Below, in pieces: positions 22,121-33,106 of a DNA stretch of 64,000 bases (its first letter is position 1; the number at the start of each line of letters is the position of its first letter). The notes under the pieces were generated by a model. That model did no database searches, had not been told where the DNA came from, and was given only the letters and a program-made list of their open reading frames with translations. Both the position numbers and the translations under genes were made by a program. Location of the stretch: positions 7,729,411 to 7,793,410 of the forward strand of contig OX421509.1 in NCBI GenBank assembly GCA_949126835.1, read 5' to 3'. The DNA is from Anisus vortex. Lineage: Eukaryota; Mollusca; Gastropoda; Planorbidae.

Positions 22121-22675
22121 CTTCAAAAGCGCTCTAACGATTTTCTTCATGTTTTAATGCACGACTTTGTTTCATCTGAAAAAAAATCTACAGCTTTTCG
22201 GCCCACAAATAAAGATCGGAAATGAAAGTTAGACAAAACTACCCATTAGATTTATCGTAGATAATCGATTTTGGCCGTGAAAACATGCCATTGCTCGACC
22301 AACGTGTAGCGCAGCTTTCAAGAGTGGTGTTTTGTTGCGTCGCAGTTATGACGTTTCGGGAATACCCGTAGGCTTACTACAGCAGAAAGAAGTTTAATTT
22401 CTTGTTTAGACTAATGTTGCGCACGGATGATAGATATAATTTAAACCAAGACTAAGTGTAATTTATGCAATGTAGGGGTGTGCAAACTACAACCAGTGGG
22501 TTGACAAATATTAGTATGCGGCCCTCGAGGCTTAGGCCTATTTAGATGATAAAATCTTCAATGTATTTTAGATTAAATATATGAGTAAAAGATAAATGAA
22601 ATCTTTATAACCACATTGGAAATGTTTTCCATTACGTATTAATTACTAGTGAGATAATAGTTTTACGTTTAGGCA
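22121..22675. other. possible Helitron-like interior; otherwise nothing recognised
   Basis: Moderately complex sequence without ORFs. GGGGTGTGCAAACTA at about 22475 resembles a hAT terminus, but no partner end was found. Confidence 0.35.
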
Positions 22676-22865
22676 TAGACTATAATATACATGGACCGCT
22701 TGCTTTAGTATTTCTGCTCTATAATGACTTGAAACACTGATTTTCGGAATTACCGATTCTAAATAACGTAATTGCTATACAGGAAATAAAGTTATTGATA
22801 TACAAGTTCCGTTTTATTTAATCGCTATGATTTTCTCAATGAAAAATTAAAATTGAAAGTCTATG
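22676..22865. mobile_element. half copy of the 284-bp TIR element at 39390
   Basis: Shares CATAGACTATAATATACATGG-like ends, then ACCGCTTGCTTTAGTATTTCTGC, TTTTCGGAAT and GATTTTCTCAATG, with 39390-39540 in the same order. The opposite terminus is not found. Confidence 0.6.
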
Positions 22866-22889
22866 GTTTAAGTAATAACAGAATTAGAT

Positions 22890-24285
22890 TTAGGTTTCAC
22901 CAAACTATATATTTTAGGCTACTTTTTTTTTATCAAATATTGTTTGGAAAATAAAAACGTGGAAAATAATAATAGGATCTAGATTTTTTTTTTATACACG
23001 ACATGTGTTTACGAATGTGTTCTTAAATATATTCATGATTTGCTTATATAGGCCTACCCAAGTAAGAATGGTAAACTAGAAAAGATGTATTCAATTCATA
23101 ACAATAGTTAGACGTGTAGCATAGGCCTACTGTTAGGCCTAGTTTTATTGAAAAAAAAAAGGGGGGGGGGGGAATTAAGAAATTCATCTAAAGTTTATTC
23201 TAATCTTTTCATTTGCAGTCTTTTAAATGAATAAGATCATTACATCATTGGCCCATTGGTATATTTTTGTTGAAAGTAAAATTGTCAAATTTAGCCTACA
23301 CGTTTAGATTTTAGAAAGATTGAAAATGATATTCGATATGTTTATATAATAAATGTTTTTCGTTAAATATGTGAAGTAACTACAAAAAAACTCCCTGGTA
23401 GCTTGATATAAAGTTTTTGTGAACTAATATAAAAAAACACTAAGCCACCGGTTATAACATAGATCTACACATGTTTACGAATGTCTTATTAAATGTATTT
23501 ATGATTTGCATATATAGGCCTACCAAAGTAAGATATATTAGAATAAGTTAATATTGTGAATTCGAAATGTGGTAAACTAGAAAAGATGTATTAATTTTTT
23601 CGTATTTTCCTTTTAACAATAGTCAAAAGTGTAATTTACTGTTAGTTTTATTGCGGGAAAAGTTAAATGTTTATTATACCATTGTTTTCATTAATCGATA
23701 TTATATTTTGCCTCGGTAGTTTATTTTAAATAGTAACACACATGGACGATATTAGCTAAGGTTTACACCAAACTATATATTTTTACTTTATTGTCAAATG
23801 TATAATGTTTGGAATAATACATTGAAAACATTGAAAATAATAAATAAATACTTTTTTGTATAAGATATTTTTACAAGTGATTTACAAACTATACTTATGA
23901 TTTATATATGTGCCCAAGTAAGAAATATTAGACTATGTTAAGAAGTCAATATGAAATCTGGTAAACTAGTAAAAATGTATTACATTTATTCGTAGATATT
24001 TTTAATTTATATCAAACATATTTGCCGGCCGTAACTCATTGTAAGCTTGAATAGGGTGAGGGAGGGAGTTAACAAAATTGACATAATTTGATAAGAGGGG
24101 TCACTAGAAAGTTTGACAGTTGTTAAAGTAGGGGAAGGGGTAGAAGAACTAAAAATTGTAATTCACGATATTTTAAATTTAAACTTTTCCTTTTCAGTCT
24201 TTTAAATACATAACATAATGACATAAATGACATATATTTCTGTTGCATTTAAAACTGACAACTCCAGCCTACAAGTTTTTTTTTT
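22890..24285 (+). repeat. diverged long direct repeats (two to three copies, ~430-530 bp)
   Basis: Unit 1 (about 22890-23320) and unit 3 (about 23758-24285) share ordered blocks: CACCAAACTATATATTTT, ATTTATGATTTGC/ATATA, CCCAAGTAAGAA, GGTAAACTAG, AAAATGTATT, TTTTCAGTCTTTTAAAT and AGCCTACA. Unit 2 (about 23425-23650) has the central part only. Poly-G runs at 23160-23172 and 24289-24305 lie near the ends of units 1 and 3. No coding potential. Confidence 0.7.
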
Positions 24286-24659
24286 TTGGGGGGGGGGGGG
24301 GGGGGTTAAAATGAGATAAAGCAGTTTTATTTTTTTTTATTTTTTTTTTTTAAGGGGGGGGGGGTTATTAAGCAAAATCTAGATATTAGACTGCACAAAT
24401 AAAAATCTGCTTCGACTGTTAAAATTTAAAGCTATTCATTAAAGTTATTCATAGTAGAAAAAAAAGAAAAAGACAAGTAAAATTTTTTGGTCTGGTTTAG
24501 ACATATTTTTACAATTTATGCACTGTTGTTTTACATACACATTATGTTATGGTACAAGCGCCTGCTCTTTATTACCGATCGAATGATCGATCACCCCTGG
24601 TACTAAGGCATTAAACTCTAATTTAGAAATACAACATAATAATATCCTGTTGCAATGCT
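24286..24659. other. no gene seen; poly-G and poly-T runs
   Basis: G-runs at 24289-24305 and 24355-24364 separated by T-runs; otherwise AT-rich. Confidence 0.5.
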
Positions 24660-24912
24660 CAGATAAACATAGGGACAAAAACACTTTCCTTGTCCCTTAT
24701 GCGAGAACAAATGCATAGCCTACTCTTTCTTCTCGCGTCGCATTCGGGCATGGACTGGGTTGTCTGAACAAACCAGGAAAACCAGTAAATTAACATCATT
24801 TAAAACACTAATAAAAATGCAAGACTAGACTCGGACCGCGGATGAGCGTAGAACGCAATAATCGTCTTTATAGAAAGAGCATCTGTAATGTATAAGATAA
24901 GTACTACCATAA
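24660..24912 (-). repeat. dispersed repeat R-A copy
   Basis: Matches the reverse complement of 355-600 (GATGAGCGTAGAACGCAATA and AACAAACCAGGAAAACCAGT on plus). Confidence 0.75.
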
Positions 24913-25285
24913 GTTTTGGTCCTTTGGACCATGAAATGTGTTATTCATGCTTTTTTCCTTTGATTAGATATTGAGATTCAGTTTAGTCTACAGTTGTTGA
25001 TTTAAAATGAGACAGCTTGTTTCCGCTATAGACTCAAACAATGGCAACAAGGCGGCCATTTTGTGTTGAGAGGTTTAAAGCCTCGTTTTCGGTTCATAAT
25101 GGCGGACTCGCGAGCTAGGCTATTTTTTGTGAAATGGTTATTCCAGCACTGACCCAAAAAGAAGTTCCTAGGCATGCTTTACTTTTCATAAAAGTATTGC
25201 AACTACACGTGTTTAAAGATCAGTGATAAGAAAAAAGTAAAAGATATCAGGAGTGAATAAGTCTATATAATTGTTCTACTTTTCG
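24913..25285. other. no gene seen; two YY1-like sites in a small CpG-bearing patch
   Basis: GGCGGCCATTTTG at about 25050 and ATAATGGCGGACTCGCGAGC at about 25099 are YY1-type (AANATGGCGGC) motifs in opposite orientation, 45 bp apart. They could mark a promoter, but no exon is attached. Confidence 0.3.
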
Positions 25286-25289
25286 AGAT

Positions 25290-25556
25290 ATCAAGAACTG
25301 AACACATAAACTGAACACAATAACATAACACAAGAACAGAACACAAGAACATAACACCAGAACTGAACACAAGAGCTGAACACAAGAGCTGAACACAAGA
25401 ACTGAACACATGAACTGAACACAATAACAGAACAGCAGAACCGAACACAATAACAGAACACAAGAACCGAACACAAGAACATAAGAACAGAATACAAAAA
25501 CAGAACACAAGAACAGCACACAATATCAGATCACAATAACTGAACACAAGAATTGA
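25290..25556. repeat. 13-bp minisatellite, AACACAAGAACTG
   Basis: About twenty units with variants (CAATAACAG, CAAGAGCTG, CAGCAGAACCG). One AACAT indel shifts the phase near 25475. Minus-strand Cys/Leu/Val-rich ORFs are repeat translations. Confidence 0.94.
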
Positions 25557-25914
25557 ACTTAAAAAAAAAAACTAACTTTAAAATATAACACAAGAACAGT
25601 TGCTCATTAACGTAGCACAATGTTCCTTCCACATTTATAGTGATAATAACTATTACGAGGTTTACCCTCAAAACCTAAAACTGTATATATTCCTTTTATT
25701 GGGGTATCTAGGTTATTGTAAAAATTAAAGTAAGTAAGTATCATTATCATACAACGCCCACCCGTCTTATTTATCAGCGACTAGTCGCAGGTATACCCAG
25801 GAACGGCTCTAGGGTTTTTGACGCCTTAGTCTAAGCGAAAATAAATCGTCCCTCCTCATTAAAGTGCCTTCGGCGGGGAGAAACTGAGTTCTGTTAGATA
25901 AGATAAGATATGAA
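25557..25914. other. no gene seen; possible TIR-element end at about 25798
   Basis: GGCTCTAGGGTTTTTGACGCC at about 25804 and GCGCCCTAGGCGGCCGCCTA at about 26201 look like weakly inverted ends of a small element. I found no TSD and do not call it. Confidence 0.3.
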
Positions 25915-26040
25915 TGGACATTTCTTATAGCGCTTCTATCCATGCTAATAAATTGGCATGCCCAGTGCGCTCTTGGTGAGATTTGCAGTGGCAGATGTAT
26001 TAGCCAAAGAGAAAGGTCTTTCAGTTCTTTTTAAGTTCAT
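25915..26040 (+). repeat. dispersed repeat R-B, fragment
   Basis: Contains TTATAGCGCTTCTATCCATG and TTTGCAGTGGCAGATGTATT, shared with 40612-40882. Confidence 0.75.
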
Positions 26041-27042
26041 ATTTTCTAAGACAACTTATATAAAATACCCTTCGCTGTTCATTACCTAGTAATTCGTCTG
26101 CCTATGCTAGTAGCGCGTAGAAGTACTAAAATTTAATTTAGTTTATATTTTTAAACCCCCAAATTAAAAAAAAAAACTCAATTTGCGCTCTCCAAAATTT
26201 TGCGCCCTAGGCGGCCGCCTATGTTGCTTATATGGACTTAAAGAGTTCAAGAGCCTGATGTGGTAATTGCAGTTCTACATAATTTGTATTATCATCTGTT
26301 CCTGGTTAGGCATATTTAAACCCGAATCTCGCTGGAATGCATTTAAATATATCAACATAGACCGCAAAATTTTTTAGTTATAATAAAGTGTAATTTTGGT
26401 TTAGCCAATAATTATATAATCAACTTAACAAGAAATAACCAGCTATGAAAATATAAATAAAAACTGAGCTAGTTATAGTTTCAGGTCAAAGGGATATAAC
26501 CATGAAATTTAGTCTACAAAAATACATAGAAATGATTATCTCCCTTAATTTCCATAGACTGAGGAAAAACAGATGAAAGTAATAAAATAATATACAAAAA
26601 TTGAACAAAGCGCTTTTACAATTATTAGAAAATAAATTTAAAGTGTTTGTATAAAATAGAAACAGACGATGAAATAAAAATTTACTACGGGTAAAGGTTT
26701 ACAAGCATAAAGCTTACAGATAAATATCATAAAAACATACACATTCATGCTTGTGTGTATTCTATGTGCGCATTTTAATTACGACCGCATAATTAAAGCT
26801 GCTGCTTCCCAGAAGGTAGTAGATTAAATTAAGATATTTAAACGAAATGAAAAGGGCTTAAAGCTTATCCAACACGTATTGAAACAGATACAAGTATTTC
26901 TTGTAACAAGGGAGTTAACAGAAAATAACTTGGTACACTGGGATAGTTCAAATAAACTCAGTTATTCCCCTTAGTATAATAATACATTTCCTAATTTTCT
27001 TAAATCCGATCCCGGTATTTTTGAAGCGCCCGTCTTAGTAGG
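26041..27042. other. AT-rich, nothing recognised
   Basis: One TTATCTCCCTTAATT motif at 26537; no coding or transposon signal. Confidence 0.5.
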
Positions 27043-27330
27043 GTATCCGCCCGGTATCCCGGTATTTTAGAGAGTCGGGATCCCGGTATTTTAGAGAGTC
27101 GGGATCCCGGTATTTTAGAGAGTCGGGATCCCGGTATTTTAGAGAGTCGGGATCCCGGTATTTTAGAGAGTCGGGATCCCGGTATTTTAGAGAGTCGGGA
27201 TCCCGGTATTTTAGAGAGTCGGGATCCCGGTATTTTAGAGAGTCGGGATCCCGGTATTTTAGAGAGTCGGGATCCCGGTATTTTAGAGAGTCGGGATCCC
27301 GGTATTTTAGAGAGTCGGGATCCCGGTTTG
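27043..27330. repeat. 24-bp minisatellite, about 11 identical units with CGGGATCCCG
   Basis: The unit is CGGGATCCCGGTATTTTAGAGAGT. Eleven copies are essentially identical, so expansion is recent. Each carries the 10-bp palindrome CGGGATCCCG (a BamHI site). Because 24 is divisible by three, the minus strand has two long repeat ORFs (SRLSKIPG and PDSLKYRD units). The array runs directly into the 3' tail of the SINE at 27334, and the ORFs continue into the SINE, which argues against a real protein. Confidence 0.96.
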
Positions 27331-27333
27331 TAA

Positions 27334-27593
27334 GTAGTATCCAGTCGGACCAAATTGATCCATAGGACCGGTGTAGCAGCGTTGACCAGTTTGTGTGACC
27401 ACGGCATACTAGGTGATTGTTTGGCCAGCACTCTGCACAGCAACCTATATTTACCCCGACTAAGGTCAGGTACCCATTAGGGCTGGGTAGACTCAAGGAC
27501 ACCCTCTAGACCAGGGGAAAAATCCTAGCTTTTACCAGGATTTGATCACGGGACCTTCGGTACGCCAGCCGAACGCGCTTCCACCGGTTTGCG
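27334..27593 (-). mobile_element. SINE-1, near full length, abutting the 24-bp array
   Basis: The tail (TAGTATCCAGTCGGACC on plus) begins within a few bases of the last 24-bp unit. Body and a diverged box B (GGATTTGATCACGGG) are visible; box A is degraded. Confidence 0.88.
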
Positions 27594-27772
27594 GACCCTT
27601 GAATTGTAATAAGTGTATAAAACCCTTTTTTTGTTTATTAAAGTGTCGGGAGAAAAAAAACTCATTGAAATTCCCTGTCAAACAATGTCATTTTAAACCG
27701 TAATCTTAGTTCTAATTTTAAGGCAATATAATTTTATTGCATAATTTCAAAGTGAGAAAAGTAGAAAAGGCC

Positions 27773-27773
<1 letters not shown>
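27594..27773. other. AT-rich, nothing recognised
   Basis: Short unannotated spacer. Confidence 0.4.
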
Positions 27774-27816
<43 letters not shown>

Positions 27817-27873
27817 AAGAGAGACAGAGAGAGAGACAGAGAAAGAGACAGAGAAAGAGACAGAGAGAGAGAC

Positions 27874-27919
<46 letters not shown>

Positions 27920-27942
27920 TGAGAGAGAGACAGAGAGAGAGC

Positions 27943-27980
<38 letters not shown>

Positions 27981-28074
27981 GAGAGAGCGTGAGAGAGACA
28001 GACAGAGAGAGAGAGAGAGACAGAGAGAGAGACAGAGAGAGAGAGTGAGAGAGAGAGACAGAGAGAGAGAGCGT
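27774..28074. repeat. (GA)n/(GACA)n microsatellite
   Basis: About 300 bp of GAGA with GACA and GATA interruptions. ORFs on both strands are artefacts. Confidence 0.95.
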
Positions 28075-28329
28075 GTTGAGAAAACAAGAAGAATTCATTT
28101 GTATCTCGATTCCTTCGTTCTCAAATGTTATGATTCGGAGAATTTAGACAAGTCTAATAGTTGTGATGAACTGTGAATTAATGTTTTGAAAATAATTTAA
28201 ATCACTGCATTTCATCTGTAAGTTATGTTGTAATGCATATATAATGTGTATTTGGTTTTCCACATAATTTTGATATCAATACTATTTGACATAAGCCTCA
28301 TGTTATTTGTAGTTTAAATATTTGTAATA

Positions 28330-28330
28330 T

Positions 28331-28411
<81 letters not shown>

Positions 28412-28428
28412 ATATATATATATATATT
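28330..28428. repeat. (TA)n microsatellite
   Basis: Nearly 100 bp of (TA)n, ending in TATAATATATAATATAT variants. Confidence 0.95.
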
Positions 28429-29074
28429 TGAATATATACATAAAACATATATTAACTTTACAAAACACTAAAGGATTTAAATCTATGTGACGTAATTAAA
28501 GCTGGCCTAATTAATGTTTTCACTCATTTTGAAAATTAACTCATTTTAAAGCAAACTTATTCCAGTTGACCTCATTTTACTTGACCTAATTGGGGTTGCC
28601 CCCAATTTCACTCAACTTACATTAACATTGCGCTAAAATAGAACATTAAACAACAGTAACTGTGCCAAATATATATAAAAAAAAACACATAATAATTGAT
28701 TCATGTAAGAGCACTTCTAAATATCGATAAATGGTTTTTAAAATAAAGGGGGAAAAAATGGAATTCTTCCTCATGAGACGTCGGTGAGGTGTTTAGAAGA
28801 CACGCCAACGTGCTCAAGAGTAAGCGAGTCCAAACGGCGCATGCTCGGAGTTTTTTGCCTTTCGGCACGCATTCTGCTTGGTTGGGCCGCCCCGTCCCTT
28901 ACCCCTTCCCCCCGGGGGCACAATGAAAGAATGAAGTAGATGAAATTTAATACATTAAAACGTGATGACTTCTTTCATGTTTTTTGGGGCATGGCAGAGA
29001 GAGGGGGGAGTGGCTTGATTCTAATTAGTTTGCCACACCATGGAAAAACAAAAATCACATTAAAAATACCATAA
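28429..29074. other. no gene seen
   Basis: AT-rich to 28760, then a more GC-rich patch (28780-28920) with GGCGCATGCTC, an NRF1-like motif. No ORF. Confidence 0.4.
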
Positions 29075-29335
29075 TGATAATGATGGCTTTTTTTTTCTAT
29101 GAAGAGCCTGTCTTAACGCTCATGTCTCGAGCATGTTCAGTGCGCTCTATTTAGATTATTAAGTTGCAGATGGTGGGGATAAGGATGCAACTAAAACCTT
29201 TAAAACATAGTTTAAACTCTTCTAAGGGGACTCTGTCTCATAATCCCTTAGTGTCTGGGGTAAGCTTTCCCATAATAAACTGCTCCACAGTCTTATAGTG
29301 CGCAGTCCAAAGCACTTTAAAAGACCATAAAATAA
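29075..29335 (+). repeat. dispersed repeat R-B, diverged copy
   Basis: Follows 40612-40882 in order (GAGCATGTTCAGTGCGCTCT, GTTGCAGATG, CATAATCCCTTAGTGTCTGG, AAACTGCTCCACAG), but with many substitutions. Confidence 0.65.
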
Positions 29336-29679
29336 TTATTAAGCACCATAACCCCCTCCCCCCCCCCTAACACACACACTCACATATACTAGCCCCCAGA
29401 TTTATTTATATAAAATGTAAAACATCATAAATATTCGTCTTTCGCTGTCATATCAGGGCGTCCAATATAACAGTTATCATCATCATCCTCATCAATCATT
29501 GTGGTTGGTGGGGGGAGGGGGAGCGAATACGCAGTCAGCTTTCTCCATTTTTTGGCCTATCTAGAGAAGTTGTCAATAGTTTAGTCAAGTGCAGCCCTGT
29601 AAAATACTTAACATTGTCCAACCAGCACTTCCGCTGGTATCCCGCCTCTCAGACGACCACATTGTAGAGTGCCTTGCAC
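29336..29679. other. no gene seen; C- and G-runs
   Basis: Contains (CA)n near 29370 and a GGTTGGTGGGGGGAGGGGG run near 29502. Confidence 0.4.
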
Positions 29680-31216
29680 CAGGGGTCGGCAACCTTTTGC
29701 TTCTAGTGTGCCAAAATAGGATTTCTAAATCATTCAGCGTGCCAACAGTGAAAAGCGTGAAAGTTAACCATCTCTATAAGGCTCTTCTTTAAATTTTTTT
29801 TTTTTATAGAACAATTGAACTCCGACATTTCGTTTTAATAGCAAAGGTGATTATTTATAGAGAAAATTGTTAAATCGTTTAATATCTAATTAACGCGTTT
29901 GTGATTATCATCCTTTTTATTAGCATTTACATCAAATACAATATTTTCTTACTAAACTGATCACATTTATGGTAATTATTGTCTAAACATTGTCATTTGT
30001 TAGTCAAAGCCTGTAAATGTTAGACTAATTATATTTTTATCTGTTTATTTTTTTTTATATTTTTTTTTATTTTTTTTTTTTGTGATTACTATTCTTTTTT
30101 TTCGCATCTAGATCTATACCAAATCCAAAATTTTATTACCAAATTTTCACATTTATGGCAACTATTTTGTAAACATTATTATTTGATTACCAGGATAGAG
30201 ATCTAGCAACTGCTAATATTGAGTAAGAAATTGTAATTTGTGTACATGTACTCAGTTTAACTAAATTATTTTTAAATTAAATGTGTTTTCATCAGAACAA
30301 TATATCGACACACTATCGTTAAGCTGAATGGATACGAAGTAGTTATACAAATTATGTAGTTAATGTAATGTTTAAAATTATACATGTATTTACTTTAGTC
30401 AAATAATATTTATATAATTTTTAAATACTTTTTGCAGTTTGATACATCCAAAGTTATGAACGTTATACAATTTATTGTTTTATAAAAGAAAAAAATGAAA
30501 CGTATTGCAAATAGCTCAAATAAAACGGGTTTATTCTCCTCTCCCTTTAATTAAAGAACGTTTCGACATTTGATTCAACAAAATGCACTCAGAGCACATT
30601 CAACATACAAATAAGAACACGGATATAATCTATAGGCCAAGAAATACAAAAACTAAATGATGATTCAAAACTTTACAAACATAGAACAAATCAAATAAAT
30701 AAAGCTGTCAAGTGTATTAAAGTGATCTCTTTGTATGCTTTAAACAGTTTTCATGTGCGATAAAATCTGTTCACAAGTGTAAGTTGAATCAAAAGCTGAA
30801 AGTAAAAGAGCGAATGCCTAGCAATTGAGAATAGAAGATGACTTTCCTAAACAGCTTCCTTCCAATTTTTTTCCGCATATGAGCGTTTTTTAAATGTCTA
30901 AAATTTAACTTGCTGCATTTTAAAATCCCCAATATCTATCCACTTAAATAAACATCTACTACTAAGCAGGTTGTAGTAATATCAAACCAGTTAGGCTTGA
31001 TGTGATATGAAAAAAAAATGAGTTCTTCAATTTAAAAGGCTTGGCTAGAAAACTCCGCTTTGAGTGCTTCGATCAGTCAGTTTTTCTCATTCAAAACCGG
31101 ACAATGGTTTTTTTTTTTAATCAATAATAAAACACATCTTGGAGGTCTCTCGCGTGCCTTTGAAAATCGCGCTGCCTGCCGAGTTTGGCACGCGTGCCTT
31201 AGGTTGCCGACCTATG
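29680..31216 (-). mobile_element. hAT-A copy 3 (1537 bp)
   Basis: Left end CAGGGGTCGGCAACC is a perfect family terminus. The right end GGTTGCCGACCTATG is slightly diverged. Flanks CCTTGCAC and CTTTAAAC agree at only 5 of 8 positions. The minus strand near 30790-30720 retains CEQILSHMKTV of the hAT dimerisation domain. An internal segment (TGATTA...TTATTACC...CACATTTATGGNAA) is present twice, at about 29900-29975 and 30080-30165, separated by T-runs. This points to an internal duplication. Confidence 0.88.
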
Positions 31217-31417
31217 CTTTAAACGATGGCTTTTTGGCAGGTAATTATGCCGCCACATGACCGAACTATGTCAGCTTGCACCGCTTGATTGTTGCCATAA
31301 TGGTTTCTTGAGGAGCCGTAATTGAGGATATTCTGTCCCAGACCTCAAACTAAAATAAACACATGAAAATGTAGGTGACCTACTTACATCTCTGAACGAG
31401 GTGCCGACCAACATGAT
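31217..31417. other. unique sequence, nothing recognised
   Basis: Short spacer between hAT-A and a SINE. Confidence 0.4.
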
Positions 31418-31687
31418 GTAAAGTATCCCGTCGGGCCAATTCGATCCACGGGGCCGGTGAAGCAGCGTTTACCAGTTTCTGTAACCACGGCATACTGGGG
31501 GATTGTGTGGCCAGTACAATGCACAGCCGCCATTACTTTACCCCCAACTAAAGTCAGGTACCCGTAAGAGCTCGCTAAACTCAGGGACACCCTCGTGACC
31601 AGGGAACGAATTCTAGCCTTCACCAGGATTCGAAGCCATGACCTTTGGTACACCAGCCGATCGCACTGTCGCTCGGACACCATGCCT
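31418..31687 (-). mobile_element. SINE-1, full length
   Basis: Tail GTAAAGTATCCCGTCGGGCC and head GTCGCTCGGACACCATGCC (plus strand) are both present. Box B is altered to GGATTCGAAGCCATG. Confidence 0.92.
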
Positions 31688-32373
31688 CCAACAATATGTA
31701 CCAGGGCCATTTGAAGACCGCCCATTTCATGAGCAAACATTCTCAACCTTTTTTTCGTTTTATTTCGACGTGAACTTGTACACAGTTATGTCCCATTCCC
31801 ATAACCCAATGTCCAAATATTGATAATAAACAAATCTAAATGCAATATACAAATATAAAACAGTTTAATGAAAATATTTTATTTCCAATCAGCACCAGAT
31901 TCCTGCAATAATCAAGGGCTTACGCAGATCGGTTTATAATTTAATCAAGCTGTTTCAACACTCTACGGGAACTTGCGGGAGGGAGGGAAGGGGGGTCCCG
32001 GGGAGTACTCATTCGGCAGAAATTATCAAACATGCGGTCGCCTGGTAGAAAGTGCTGTTCCTCCAACACTCACCCACCTCCAACACACACACGCAGGCGC
32101 AGGAGGATGAGCAAATATGAAAGTTCTTTTTGTGTGTGTGAGTGTTTCGTTTCACCCCACAAAATCAACATTTCATTTCGGAGTTGTTGGATGAAGGAGG
32201 GGGGGGTGTCTGTGACAGCAGGGACCGTGGTTAGTGGGGGAGGGAGAGAAAAAGAAAAGGGGGGGGGGGGGACGAGAAGTTTGACCGTGTCTTTAATTGT
32301 TGTAATTTTATGTGCACAGTTGCGGATCACGCACGTTCAACTAAAATTCTTATATACCAGATGTTTTATATCG
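31688..32373. other. no gene seen; G-runs
   Basis: G-runs near 32198-32206 and 32261-32271. ORFs at 32032-32379 on both strands are G/C-run driven. Confidence 0.5.
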
Positions 32374-32633
32374 CAGTAAAGTACCCTTCAGACCAAACTG
32401 ATCATAGGGTTGGTGAAGCAGCGTTCACCAGTTTCTGTGGCCACGGCATACTAAGGGATGTGTGGCCAGCACAATGCCCAGCCGCCTTTACTTTACCCCA
32501 ACTAATGCCATCACTATCAACCCCCTCAGGGTCACCCTCCAGTCCCGGAAACAAATGTAAGCCTTCACCAGGATTCGAACCCAGGACCTTCGGTACGCCT
32601 GCCGAACGCGCTACCACTCGGCCGCCGTACCCC
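32374..32633 (-). mobile_element. SINE-1, full length
   Basis: Well-preserved tail, body, box B (GGATTCGAACCCAGG on plus) and box A (GCTACCACTCGGCCGCC on plus). A small internal deletion removes the GGTACC/GCTGGGTAGA part. Confidence 0.93.
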
Positions 32634-33098
32634 TTTTAGAGGTGAACTAAAATAATATTAATTCTGAGTTTTTCTTAATCTGTTAACTCGTGACGTATTG
32701 CGTCTATTTCTAGGATCTAGTTGAGTTGGCAGATAATAATAATAATAATAATGACATTTGTATAGCGCTAGATAATACACTCAAGTCACTCTATGAAATT
32801 AATAATTTAATTTAAATAACTAAACTTGTATGTACAAGTTTGGAATAGTGTTTCAATGCTGACTCATTTACTTTGAATGAAAAGATGACGTAAAAGAATG
32901 TAGCCTAACACAAAACACTGGTAGATTATTATACATCATAGCTTCTGAAGACAGGATTCGGCAGAACAGCAGCAAAGTACACATATTAAATGTACCTACC
33001 TACGTATTGCCGTAAAATCTACTTGAAGGAATATTCCTGTTAGAAACCGAGAAATCTGAAGGAAAGTGACGTCATTGACTAAACAAAATAATTTTTAA
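32634..33098. other. no gene seen; (AAT)n and a TATAGCGC motif
   Basis: (TAA)n at 32735-32752 followed by TTTGTATAGCGCTAGATAAT, reminiscent of the TATAGCGC part of R-B. A TGACGTCATTGAC site lies at about 33067. Confidence 0.4.
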
Positions 33099-33106
33099 GC
33101 CTATAA

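Noticed and set aside
22470..22510. hAT-like terminus GGGGTGTGCAAACTA
   Set aside because: No inverted partner end was found within the following kilobases.
25798..26235. Possible TIR element ending GGCTCTAGGG.../...CCTAGGCGGCC
   Set aside because: End pairing is weak and interrupted, and no duplication was found in the flanks.
27000..27502. 147- and 155-residue ORFs with perfect 8-residue repeats
   Set aside because: They combine a 24-bp minisatellite with antisense SINE sequence, and two frames are equally open.
32032..32379. ORF pair over a G-rich segment
   Set aside because: Both frames are driven by G-runs and CA repeats, with no conserved motif.
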